The notes under the pieces were generated by a model, which did not search any database, was not told the origin of the DNA, and worked only from the letters and a program-made list of their open reading frames with translations. Made by a program: the position numbers and the translations under genes. This document shows, one piece after another, positions 34,363-41,880 of a DNA stretch of 64,000 nt (position 1 is its first letter; each line of letters begins with the position of its first letter). Source of the stretch: Algiphilus sp. (GTDB lineage Bacteria > Pseudomonadota > Gammaproteobacteria > Nevskiales > Nevskiaceae). The stretch lies in assembly GCF_023145115.1 (NCBI RefSeq), contig NZ_JAGLEJ010000020.1, positions 62,001-126,000 on the forward strand, read 5' to 3'.

Positions 34363-35256
34363 GTGAGCGCGCCGTCACCGGTCCCGGACCCGAAGCGCGA
34401 TTGCGGGTGGGTGGATCTGCACCTGCACTCGCGCGCCTCCGACGGCGTGCTGAGCCCGACCGCGCTGATGGCGCGGGCGGCCGGCGCCGGGCTGCGCGCG
34501 GTCGCCCTCACCGACCACGACACCGTGCGCGGTCTTGCCGAGGCTCGCGCGGCCGCCGAAGCACACGATCTCGCCCTGATCGATGCCAGCGAGCTGTCGT
34601 GCACCCTGGCGGGCGAGAACGTTCACGTCGTCGGGCTCGGCATCGACCCGGATACGCCGGCGCTGCTCGATCTGCTGGCGGATATCGCGCGCCGCCGCTC
34701 GGCACGCGCCGAACGCATCGCCGAGCGCCTCGCGGCTGCGGGCGTGCGCGATCCGCTCGCGCGCTGCCGCGAGCTGACCGGGCACGACGGCCTCACCCGG
34801 ACGCACTTCGCGCGGCTGCTGGTGGCCGACGGCGTGGCGCGCGACATGCGCAGCGCGTTCCGTCGCCATCTGGCCGACGGACGCGCGGCGGCCGGGCGCA
34901 TCGACTGGCCGGATTGCACCGAGGCGGTTGCGGCCATCCACGCCGCCGGCGGCATCGCCGTGCTCGCCCACCCGCTCCGCTACGGGGGCACGCACGCGCG
35001 CCGGGAGCGCACCCTGGCCGCCTTCGCGGCCGCCGGTGGCGACGCCGCCGAGATCAGCACCGCGGCGCCGATCGACACCGCCCGCGGTCGCATCGTCGCG
35101 GCCTGTCGCCGCCTCGGCCTGGCCGCCAGCGCCGGATCGGACTTCCATGACCCCGATCAGCGCTGGATCCGGCTCGGCGGACTGCCACCGCTGCCACCCG
35201 ATCTGACGCCGGTGTGGGCGCTGCCGGCCTGGCCGATGCCGATGCCGCCAGCATGA
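34363..35256 (+). CDS. PHP-domain phosphatase (RnmA/YciV-like)
   Basis: This is a 297-residue PHP phosphoesterase, the family of E. coli RnmA/YciV that hydrolyses 3',5'-nucleoside bisphosphates and short RNA 5' ends. Metal-binding motifs appear in order: DLHLHSRASDGVLSP, ALTDHDTVRGLAEAR, ASELSCTLAGENVHVVG, LAHPLRYGG and GSDFHDPDQRW. It uses a GTG start at 34363, with GAGGG about 11 bases upstream. It follows the dehydrogenase gene by 15 bases on the same strand and ends just before an intrinsic-terminator-like hairpin of the opposite strand. Confidence 0.9.
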   Translation: MSAPSPVPDPKRDCGWVDLHLHSRASDGVLSPTALMARAAGAGLRAVALTDHDTVRGLAEARAAAEAHDLALIDASELSCTLAGENVHVVGLGIDPDTPALLDLLADIARRRSARAERIAERLAAAGVRDPLARCRELTGHDGLTRTHFARLLVADGVARDMRSAFRRHLADGRAAAGRIDWPDCTEAVAAIHAAGGIAVLAHPLRYGGTHARRERTLAAFAAAGGDAAEISTAAPIDTARGRIVAACRRLGLAASAGSDFHDPDQRWIRLGGLPPLPPDLTPVWALPAWPMPMPPA

Positions 35257-35288
35257 AAAAGGGCGGACGGACCGCGTCGGATCCGCCC
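35256..35288 (-). terminator. Intrinsic terminator of the acidic lipoprotein gene
   Basis: GGGCGGA (35261-35267) pairs with TCCGCCC (35282-35288). On the minus strand the hairpin is followed by TTTTT (35260-35256). It lies 30 bases beyond the lipoprotein stop, the usual place for a rho-independent terminator, and reads into the end of the PHP gene. Confidence 0.7.
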
Positions 35289-35317
35289 GCCCGGGGGCAC
35301 TACGCCCGAGGGAATGA

Positions 35318-35623
35318 TCAGTTGGTGCTGTCGTCCCCGTCCATGGCGTCTTCCATGCTCTCGCCCATTTCCTCGGCGCCTTCCTCGACGTTCTCTACGC
35401 CCTCTTCCATGGCGTCGCCGGTCTCGTCCATGGCGTCCCCCATGCTGTCGCCCATTTCCTCGGCACCGTCGTGCATGTCATCGGTGCTCTCCTCAATGGC
35501 GTCACCGGCCTCTTCCATGGTTTCCGACGGCTCGGCGGAATCATCGCCACCACAGGCGGTGAGACCGAAGAGCCCGAGAACCGCAAGCAGAAGAGCGCGC
35601 GTGGTAATGGTATGAATCGACAT
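35318..35623 (-). CDS. Small acidic Met-rich lipoprotein
   Basis: This is a 101-residue lipoprotein; the signal TTRALLLAVLGLFGLTACGG sets the lipobox Cys near residue 24. The mature part is almost entirely Glu, Asp, Met, Gly and Ala in a loose repeat of about 11 residues (units such as EEMGDSMGDAM, DETGDAMEEG, EEMGESMEDAM). No aromatic or basic residue occurs in the repeat region, so it is probably a helix with a strongly acidic face and a line of methionines. GGAGGT lies four bases before the ATG. A metal-binding or envelope-spacer role is possible; no family is recognised. Confidence 0.8.
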   Translation of the reverse strand: MSIHTITTRALLLAVLGLFGLTACGGDDSAEPSETMEEAGDAIEESTDDMHDGAEEMGDSMGDAMDETGDAMEEGVENVEEGAEEMGESMEDAMDGDDSTN

Positions 35624-35660
35624 CGTGACCTCCCTCGAATCGTGTTGCGTGGTTGTTCAG

Positions 35661-35738
35661 CAGTCCGCCGGACGACGGACTGTCCCTTTGCGGGACAAGC
35701 GCTAAGCTAGCAGCGCTCGGTGAACCGGTCCTGACCGG
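35661..35738. repeat. Run of four dyads upstream of the acidic lipoprotein
   Basis: Within 78 bases there are CAGTCCG-N8-CGGACTG (35661-35682), TGTCCC-N5-GGGACA (35681-35697), AGCGCT-N8-AGCGCT (35698-35717) and CCGGTC-CT-GACCGG (35725-35738). They occupy the divergent region between the lipoprotein (minus) and the MFS gene (plus). They could fold as stacked hairpins in a leader RNA or act as operators. Confidence 0.5.
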
Positions 35739-35777
35739 ACGCCGCACGCTGCCCGCGCCCTATTAGGACCCCTTCCC

Positions 35778-37112
35778 ATGGTCACGCGCAAGCTGGCCCC
35801 CGCCCGCGAGATCGTCGGCTGGGGCATGTTCGACTTCGCCAATCAGGCGTACACCCTCCTGATCATCACCGTGATCTACGGCGATCTCTTCACGCGCGTG
35901 ATCGTGGGTGACGCCCCCGACTACCGCATGGGCAACCTGCTGTGGAGTCTGGCGCTGGCCGCCAGCTCACTGATGGTGGTGGTGGCGGCGCCGATCGCGG
36001 GCGCCATCATGGACGCCACGCGCACGCGCAAGCGCTTCCTGTTCGCGAGCTATCTGGGCACCGTCGCCACCACCGCCCTGCTCTTCTTCGTGGAGCCGGG
36101 CATGGCCTGGCTGGGCGTGCTGCTCATCGTGCTGTCGAACTTCTTCTACGGCGTCGGCGAGAGCTTCGTGTCCGCCTTCCTCCCCGGTCTCGGCCCGGCG
36201 CGCTCGCTGGGCTGGATATCGGGCCTGGGCTGGGGCATGGGCTATGTCGGCGGCCTGGTCAGTACCGCCTTCGCCCTGGCGTTCCTCGGCGAGGTCAGCG
36301 TCGAGAACTTCGATACCGTGCGCTGGGTGGGACCGTTCGCGGCGGTCTTCTTCCTGCTGGCGGCGATTCCCACCTTCGCGTTCGTGCGCGAGCGCGGGCG
36401 CCGGCGCGCACCGGTGCCCGGCACGTCCTGGCTGGCGCTGGGCACGAGCCGCGTGCGCGCGACCCTGCGCGGGCTCGGCGGTTTCCGCGACCTGAGCCTG
36501 TTGATGCTGTCCATCTTCTTCGTGATGGCAGGCATCTACATCGTCATCAGCTTCGCGTTCATCTACGGGGCGCAGGTGATCGGCTGGGACGAGTCGGTGC
36601 GCGTGGCGATGTTCGTAACGGTGCAGATCACCGCCACGGTGGGCGCCATCGCGTTCGGCTTCCTGCAGAGCCGGATCGGGGCGAAGGCGGTCTATCTGTC
36701 CACGCTCGCGCTGTGGATCGCGGCCATCGTCGCGATCTGGCAGACCCCCACGGTCGCGGCGGTGGCGAACACGCTCTTCGGGGTTGCCTGGGAAGCGCAG
36801 TACGTCTTCCTGTTCGCGGGCGTGCTGTCGGGTCTCAGCCTGGGCTCCAGCCAGTCCGCCGGCCGCGCGCTGGTGGGCATGCTGACACCGCGCAGCAAGG
36901 CGGCCGAGATGTTCGGCATATGGGGCATGGTCGCGAAGCTCGCCGCGGTGTTCGGGATGGTCGGGCTCGGCATCATCCAGGCCGTGTTCGGTCTCGCCGA
37001 TGCCATCGTCTTCTGCGTGCTGCTGTTCGCGGCAGCGCTGGTGGTAACGGCCCGCGTCGATACCGACCGCGGCGAGGCCGTCGCCACGCGCTGGCGCGAA
37101 CCACGGAGCTGA
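35778..37112 (+). CDS. MFS transporter, UMF1/Atg22-like
   Basis: This is a 444-residue, roughly 12-helix transporter. The N terminus EIVGWGMFDFANQAYTLLII is the hallmark of the UMF1 (vacuole effluxer Atg22-like) family, and AGAIMDATRTRKRFLFASY is the MFS cytoplasmic loop 2-3 motif. The second half contains FGFLQSRIGAKAVYLSTLAL and SLGSSQSAGRALVGMLTPRSK. Bacterial members are proposed to export small metabolites, and the substrate here is unknown. An AGGA lies about 10 bases upstream. Convergent with the phosphoesterase gene, only 6 bases between stops. Confidence 0.9.
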   Translation: MVTRKLAPAREIVGWGMFDFANQAYTLLIITVIYGDLFTRVIVGDAPDYRMGNLLWSLALAASSLMVVVAAPIAGAIMDATRTRKRFLFASYLGTVATTALLFFVEPGMAWLGVLLIVLSNFFYGVGESFVSAFLPGLGPARSLGWISGLGWGMGYVGGLVSTAFALAFLGEVSVENFDTVRWVGPFAAVFFLLAAIPTFAFVRERGRRRAPVPGTSWLALGTSRVRATLRGLGGFRDLSLLMLSIFFVMAGIYIVISFAFIYGAQVIGWDESVRVAMFVTVQITATVGAIAFGFLQSRIGAKAVYLSTLALWIAAIVAIWQTPTVAAVANTLFGVAWEAQYVFLFAGVLSGLSLGSSQSAGRALVGMLTPRSKAAEMFGIWGMVAKLAAVFGMVGLGIIQAVFGLADAIVFCVLLFAAALVVTARVDTDRGEAVATRWREPRS

Positions 37113-37118
37113 TCGCGT

Positions 37119-38606
37119 TCAGCGGTGCGTGTGGCCGTCCGCCGGGCAATCGCGCCGGTTGCGCGCCAGCGTGTTGCGCCGGATCGCCTCGATGTCGGGC
37201 AGCAATTCGGCCGACCCGCGCGGTGACGCCGCGGCCCGGTTGCGGAACACCAGGTTGCGCAGGCCGATGCTGAGCTCGTCGATCAGTTCGAGTCCGCCGG
37301 CCCGCTCGTTGGCGGTGTCGTCGACGGCCCAGGTGCGCAGCATGACGCGCTCCGGCTCGACGTCGTACTCGCAGAAGCTGTAGCGGCGTTCCGCGGACGC
37401 GGACCATTCACTGATCGGGTCGAAGCCGCGCATGGACTTCCCGCCGGCACCCTGCGTGATCTGGACGTAGCCGTTCTCGGCCGGTCGTCCGTACGCCATC
37501 TTGTGCGAGCGCTGATAGATGTGATCGTGCCCGACCACCACCAGATCGACGCCGTAGCGCAGCAGGATCTGCTCCAGGAGCACGACCAGCAGGGGATCGT
37601 TGGGGCTGCGCCCTTCCTGGTCGGTCCAGATGGTGAAGTGGTTGAAGAAGACGATGAAGTCGATCTCGCCCGCGGCGCGGCGCAGGGCCGCGCGCGCGAG
37701 GTCCTGCTCGAGCCAGAGGATCTCCGCGGGCAGGCGCAGATCCGCCGCGAACGCGCCCCCCGTGGACGCCACGAAGTGCATGCGGCCGTAGTCGAAGCTG
37801 TACCAGCCGCGGGCGCCGGGCGGTTCGAAATGGGTCGTGCGCGAGAGATAGCCGCGCCCGTTGGCATCCTTGTTCTCGTGATTGCCGGGACTGGCCATCA
37901 CCGGGACGGTGGCCATCAGCGGCTGCATCTGCTGGAACCATTCGTCCCACACGGGCTGATCGCCGTCGGCGTACGAAAGGTCGCCGGCGATGATCACGAA
38001 ATCGGGCTGCACGGTCATGACCCCGTCGCGCACCCAGCCGGCCGGTGCCGTGACCCCGGAGTCCCCGAAGTGGCAGAAGCGGAAGCGATCCGGCGCGGCG
38101 GGAGCGGCGGGCAGCACCCGGACGCTCGACCACGCGCCCGGCGCGCCGACGCGGTAGCGCACGGGGAGCGCGGGATCGAGCCCGCTGGCGGTGACGCGGT
38201 GAGTCAGGGCATCGACGCCGTGGACCGGATCGACCGTGCCGTCGGTGCGCGCCGGGAAGGGAGCGCCCTGCACCGCTTCCACATCCATGTCCGGCGTCAC
38301 CGGCCCGTACTCCACCATGCTGCCCGGGTCGGAACCGGTGTCGGTGAACCAGGTGAGCGTGCGGGTGCTGCGCGGATCGGCACTGAAGCTGGCGTGGATG
38401 CCGCGCGGCAGCGCCAGTCCGTCTGCGCTGATGCCGCCCGCGTCGTGCGCGGCGCCGTTGACCGCCGCGATCACGTCGCCGCTCTCTCCGCCACCGCCGC
38501 CGCCGCAACCCGCCATCAGTCCGGGCAGGACTGCCGTGGCACCGGCAGAAGCGCCGGCGAGAAGGAATTGGCGGCGGCCGAACGGCCCTCCTGCCCCATG
38601 CGTCAT
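37119..38606 (-). CDS. Purple-acid-phosphatase-like metallophosphoesterase, Tat-exported
   Basis: This is a 495-residue exported protein. The twin-arginine signal is FGRRQFLLAGASAGATAVL, followed by MAGCGGGGGG, which could also be a lipobox. An N-terminal fibronectin-like domain (GIHASFSADPRSTRTLTWFT) precedes the metallophosphoesterase core. Metal ligands are visible in CHFGDSGV, IIAGDLSYADG, ASPGNHENKD, FFNHFTIW and VVGHDHIYQRS. This is the purple acid phosphatase domain order. A GGGG-rich ribosome-binding site lies near ATG 38606. It probably releases phosphate from organic esters in the periplasm, although no phosphate-regulatory site was identified. Confidence 0.9.
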   Translation of the reverse strand: MTHGAGGPFGRRQFLLAGASAGATAVLPGLMAGCGGGGGGESGDVIAAVNGAAHDAGGISADGLALPRGIHASFSADPRSTRTLTWFTDTGSDPGSMVEYGPVTPDMDVEAVQGAPFPARTDGTVDPVHGVDALTHRVTASGLDPALPVRYRVGAPGAWSSVRVLPAAPAAPDRFRFCHFGDSGVTAPAGWVRDGVMTVQPDFVIIAGDLSYADGDQPVWDEWFQQMQPLMATVPVMASPGNHENKDANGRGYLSRTTHFEPPGARGWYSFDYGRMHFVASTGGAFAADLRLPAEILWLEQDLARAALRRAAGEIDFIVFFNHFTIWTDQEGRSPNDPLLVVLLEQILLRYGVDLVVVGHDHIYQRSHKMAYGRPAENGYVQITQGAGGKSMRGFDPISEWSASAERRYSFCEYDVEPERVMLRTWAVDDTANERAGGLELIDELSIGLRNLVFRNRAAASPRGSAELLPDIEAIRRNTLARNRRDCPADGHTHR

Positions 38607-38680
38607 GGCGGATCCCCGCACCGAAAGGTGGGGGATTGTCGGGACCGCGCGTGACGCTTCCGTGACAGCCGCGCCGCCGG

Positions 38681-40033
38681 TTACCGCTCTAGTCCGGAGG
38701 CGATGACGTCGCGGTAGTTGCGGATGCGCTGGACGTAATGCACCGGCTCGTGACCGCGCGCGTATCCGTACTTCAGTTGTTTGTAGTAGCGCGGCTCGGT
38801 GAGCAGCGGAAGCACCTCGCGCATGTGCGCCCAGGAATCCGGATCGCGGCCGAGATCGCGGGCCAGCTTGCGCGCATCCAGCAGATGCGCGCGGCCAACG
38901 TTGTAGGCGGCCAGCGCCAGATAGCTGCGGTCCGGCTCGGGGATGGCTTCCGGCAACCGCTCGCGCTGATCGGCGAGATAGCGCGCGCCGCCGTCGATGG
39001 CCTGTGCGGGGTCCAGTCGATCCTCCACGCCCAGCGCCTTCGCGGTGCGCCGGGTCAGCATCATGATGCCGCGCACCCCGGTCGGACTCCTGGCCTCCGG
39101 ATCCCAGTGCGATTCCTGATACGACAGCGCCGCCAGCAGGTCCGGCGCCAGACCGGTGTTGGCCGCAGCCTTCTCGAAGTAGCGGCGGTAGTCCGGCAGC
39201 CGAGAGTCGATGCGCCGCTTGAGCGCACGCATGTCGACGAAGTCGAATTCCGGAATGTACTGGTAGTAGCGCTCGTCGATGGTCGCGACCGCCCGTGCGC
39301 CGGTCTCGCCGGCCATCCACGCGGCGGCCTCGGCCGCCATCCCCTCGTCCGCGCTGTACCAGCCGAGCTGGCGCGGCACCCCCAGATCGAGCACGACATC
39401 GAGTGCCGGAAAGACGCGACGGTTCATCGCCACGATGGTGGAATCGGCCACGGTACAGAACCCGCCGTCCTCGGCGACCCGCTGCAGCAGGCGCTCCGTA
39501 CCCCGGCTGTCGTCGGTCTCGAAGGCCGGGGCATCGTCGCCGGTCAGCAGTGCTTCCAGGGATTCGGCGTAGGCCGTGCCCTCGCCCACCACGATGCGGA
39601 GATCGGCGGGCAGATCATCGACGGCATCGGCGCGGACGCTGCCGCGCTGGCACACGAGCTGCTCGGTGATCCGGTGGTAAATCCCGGCGCCGTGGAAGCG
39701 CGCATCCCGGGACGCCGTATGCGTCAGGCCGGCGGCAGCGATGTGGGCATCGCCCTGCTCGAGCGCGGTCAGCACGTCACCGGTCGATATCTCCACCTGC
39801 CACGTCACGTCCCATCCCCGCTCCCCGGCGAAGGCCGCGACGAGATCGTGCTCGGGGCCCGATGGGCTGCCGGCAGCGTTCATGACGTACGCGGTCGGCG
39901 CGTTGCGCGTCACGACGCGCAGCGTGCCGGTCTCCGACGGCGGGGCCAGGCCAGCCTCGCCGGTACCCCCGCAGGCCGGGAGGCCAACGGTCCCCGCCAG
40001 CGACACTGCGAGGCAGAAGATCCTTCGTTGCAT
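38681..40033 (-). CDS. mltF: MltF-like membrane-bound lytic murein transglycosylase
   Basis: This is a 450-residue two-domain protein. A lipoprotein signal (FCLAVSLAGTVGLPACGG) leads into a family 3 solute-binding domain (GTLRVVTRNAPTAYVMNAAG; ALEQGDAHIAAAGLT). The C-terminal SLT transglycosylase domain has the catalytic Glu in ALSYQESHWDPEARSPTG and then VRGIMMLTRRTAKALGV. This order and sequence match MltF, which cleaves peptidoglycan and is modulated through its binding domain. The lipid anchor fits outer-membrane location. Start at 40033; divergent from the FxsA gene. Confidence 0.93.
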   Translation of the reverse strand: MQRRIFCLAVSLAGTVGLPACGGTGEAGLAPPSETGTLRVVTRNAPTAYVMNAAGSPSGPEHDLVAAFAGERGWDVTWQVEISTGDVLTALEQGDAHIAAAGLTHTASRDARFHGAGIYHRITEQLVCQRGSVRADAVDDLPADLRIVVGEGTAYAESLEALLTGDDAPAFETDDSRGTERLLQRVAEDGGFCTVADSTIVAMNRRVFPALDVVLDLGVPRQLGWYSADEGMAAEAAAWMAGETGARAVATIDERYYQYIPEFDFVDMRALKRRIDSRLPDYRRYFEKAAANTGLAPDLLAALSYQESHWDPEARSPTGVRGIMMLTRRTAKALGVEDRLDPAQAIDGGARYLADQRERLPEAIPEPDRSYLALAAYNVGRAHLLDARKLARDLGRDPDSWAHMREVLPLLTEPRYYKQLKYGYARGHEPVHYVQRIRNYRDVIASGLER

Positions 40034-40134
40034 GATGCGCGATTCCCCCGTTCAGACACGCCCCGACCCTAGCACCGTGCTATCCCTTGTCCAGCGCTAT
40101 TGCTACGCTGTTCAACTCGCTGAACGAGGCCCTC

Positions 40135-40578
40135 ATGCCCCTTCTGTTCGTCATCGTCTGGCTTGTGCTGGAGATCCTGCTGACCGCCCGCATCGCCGAT
40201 GCGATCGGCGGTGGCATGGTACTGCTCTGGTTCCTCGCCACCGTCGCGCTCGGCGTGATCATCATGCGGCGCAGCGGGTGGCGCGCGATCCAGCGCATCC
40301 AGACGGCGATGGCGCAGAATGAACTGCCCACGCGCACGCTGCTCGACACCCTGCTCCTGTTCGCGGCCGGCACCCTGCTCATCCTTCCGGGGCCGATATC
40401 GGATGCCATCGGGCTCGTGCTTCTCCTGCCCTGGCTGCGCGCGCCCGCCTCGCGAGCCGCCGATGCCGGTGTGCGGCGCGCCCGCCCCGACCTGCGCGAG
40501 CCCGTCATCATCGAGGGCGAGTTCGAGGAGGTCGTGGTCCGCGAACGCGTCGACCGGCGCGACCCGCCCGGCGACTGA
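40135..40578 (+). CDS. fxsA: FxsA family membrane protein
   Basis: This is a 147-residue inner-membrane protein with hydrophobic segments LLFVIVWLVLEILLTARIAD, MVLLWFLATVALGVIIMRRS and TLLLFAAGTLLILPGPISDA. The LLILPGPISDAIGLVLLLP stretch is the FxsA hallmark. In E. coli, FxsA (suppressor of F exclusion) affects phage T7 exclusion when overproduced; its normal role is unclear. I chose ATG 40135, preceded by ACGAGG, over an in-frame TTG at 40087. The C-terminal tail is charged and cytoplasmic. Confidence 0.85.
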   Translation: MPLLFVIVWLVLEILLTARIADAIGGGMVLLWFLATVALGVIIMRRSGWRAIQRIQTAMAQNELPTRTLLDTLLLFAAGTLLILPGPISDAIGLVLLLPWLRAPASRAADAGVRRARPDLREPVIIEGEFEEVVVRERVDRRDPPGD

Positions 40579-40656
40579 GCGGGCGCGCCATCATTCCCTG
40601 ACGGCATAACAATAAAGATATTGCGCCCGTTCGGTTTTAAAGCCGGCGCATATCCC

Positions 40657-40662
40657 TACAAT
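40657..40662 (+). promoter_or_regulatory. Possible -10 element directly before cysH
   Basis: TACAAT stands 7 bases before the ATG of the APS/PAPS reductase. If used, the transcript would start at or next to the ATG, giving a leaderless mRNA; there is no ribosome-binding site before this ATG. The corresponding -35 position (GTTTTA) is poor, so a regulator or another promoter in the AT-rich 40605-40650 stretch may be needed. Confidence 0.35.
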
Positions 40663-40669
40663 ACGCGGC

Positions 40670-41416
40670 ATGGGATTCGAAGCCATCCAGAGCGTCAGCG
40701 ACACGCCGACCGTGCATCCGGGCACCGCGGGGGCCGATCCGTCGCGCTCCGCGCCCAGCGAGGCGCGCATCGCGCAGCTCAACGCCGACTATGCGCCGCT
40801 CGACTTCCGCGAGCGCCTGCAGCGACTGTACAAGGACTTCGAGCCGGGCCGCGTGCTGGTGACGTCGTCCTTCGCCGCCACCTCGGCGTATTTCCTGCAC
40901 ATCATCCACAGCGTCCGGCCCGAGCAGCGCATCGCCTTCATCGATACCGGGTACCACTTCCCGGAAACGCTGGCCTACAAGGACTACCTGACCGAGCTGT
41001 TCGGCCTGGACGTGTTCTCGCTGAGCGCGGAGGACTGGAAGCACCAGTTCACGCGCGACGACAAGACCTACGAGCGCGACCCGGATTTCTGCTGCGCGGT
41101 CAACAAGGTCGAGCCGCTGGAGGCGGCCAAGCCGGAGTACGATGTCTGGGTGTCGAGCCTCATGGGCTGGCAGACCGACAATCGCGCCGGCATGGAGATA
41201 TTCGAGTGGCGCCGCGGGATCCTCAAGTTCAACCCGATGATCGACGTCACGCGCGAGGAGCGCGACGCCTACATCGCCGAGCACGACCTGCCCTTCCATC
41301 CGCTGGTGGCGGAGGGTTATCAGTCGATCGGCTGCGTGCACTGCACCGTCAAGGGCGAAGGACGCGCCGGACGCTGGCAGGGCAAGGCCAAGACGGAGTG
41401 CGGGCTGCACCTCTGA
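40670..41416 (+). CDS. cysH: Assimilatory APS/PAPS reductase, [4Fe-4S] type
   Basis: This is a 248-residue reductase that converts activated sulfate to sulfite for cysteine synthesis. The nucleotide-binding core includes VLVTSSFAATSAYFLHIIH, RIAFIDTGYHFPETLAYKDY and GWQTDNRAGMEIFEW. The cluster cysteines are present as C141-C142 (PDFCCAVNKVEPL) and C222/C225 (IGCVHCTVKGEG), so it belongs to the iron-sulfur group that usually uses APS. The catalytic C244 is in KTECGLHL. The canonical CCxxRKxxPL reads CCxxNKxxPL here, so one Arg is replaced by Asn. No ribosome-binding site precedes ATG 40670. Confidence 0.92.
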   Translation: MGFEAIQSVSDTPTVHPGTAGADPSRSAPSEARIAQLNADYAPLDFRERLQRLYKDFEPGRVLVTSSFAATSAYFLHIIHSVRPEQRIAFIDTGYHFPETLAYKDYLTELFGLDVFSLSAEDWKHQFTRDDKTYERDPDFCCAVNKVEPLEAAKPEYDVWVSSLMGWQTDNRAGMEIFEWRRGILKFNPMIDVTREERDAYIAEHDLPFHPLVAEGYQSIGCVHCTVKGEGRAGRWQGKAKTECGLHL

Positions 41417-41426
41417 CCGCGACATC

Positions 41427-41816
41427 ATGAGCGACGGTGACGACGGCGGCAGCGTCCGCCTCGACAAGTGGCTCTGGGCCGCGCGCTTCTTCAAGACCCG
41501 CTCGATGGCGCGGGCGGCCATCGAGGCGGGTCATGTGCGCTACGACGACGAGCGCCCCAAGGTCGGCAAGCAGGTGCGCAGCGGAGCCCGCCTGCGCATA
41601 CGGCGCGGCAACGAAACCTTCGAGATCGTGGTGCGCGGCCTGTCTGATCAGCGTCGCGGCGCCCCGGAGGCCCAGCAGCTCTACGAGGAGCTCGCCGAGA
41701 GCGCGGCGGCACGCGAACAGGAGCGCCTCGACCGCCGGGCACGCCGGGCCCCGACACCGACGGGCCGGCCGGACAAGAAGCAGCGCCGCGCCCTGCAGAA
41801 TCTCAAGGGCCGATGA
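41427..41816 (+). CDS. hslR: Heat-shock protein 15 (S4-domain RNA-binding protein)
   Basis: This is a 129-residue protein with the S4 RNA-binding domain at residues about 10-70 (VRLDKWLWAARFFKTRSMAR; SGARLRIRRGNETFEIVVR) and a long basic tail (RRARRAPTPTGRPDKKQRRA). In E. coli, Hsp15 binds stalled 50S subunits carrying nascent peptide and helps recycle them. Length and domain order fit. It starts 11 bases after cysH, so it probably shares its transcript. Confidence 0.92.
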   Translation: MSDGDDGGSVRLDKWLWAARFFKTRSMARAAIEAGHVRYDDERPKVGKQVRSGARLRIRRGNETFEIVVRGLSDQRRGAPEAQQLYEELAESAAAREQERLDRRARRAPTPTGRPDKKQRRALQNLKGR

Positions 41817-41880
41817 GCAACCGCCCGGTATCGCCCGTGCGTTACCCTGCTCCGTCCGCCCTCACGCTTTCCCGCTCCGC

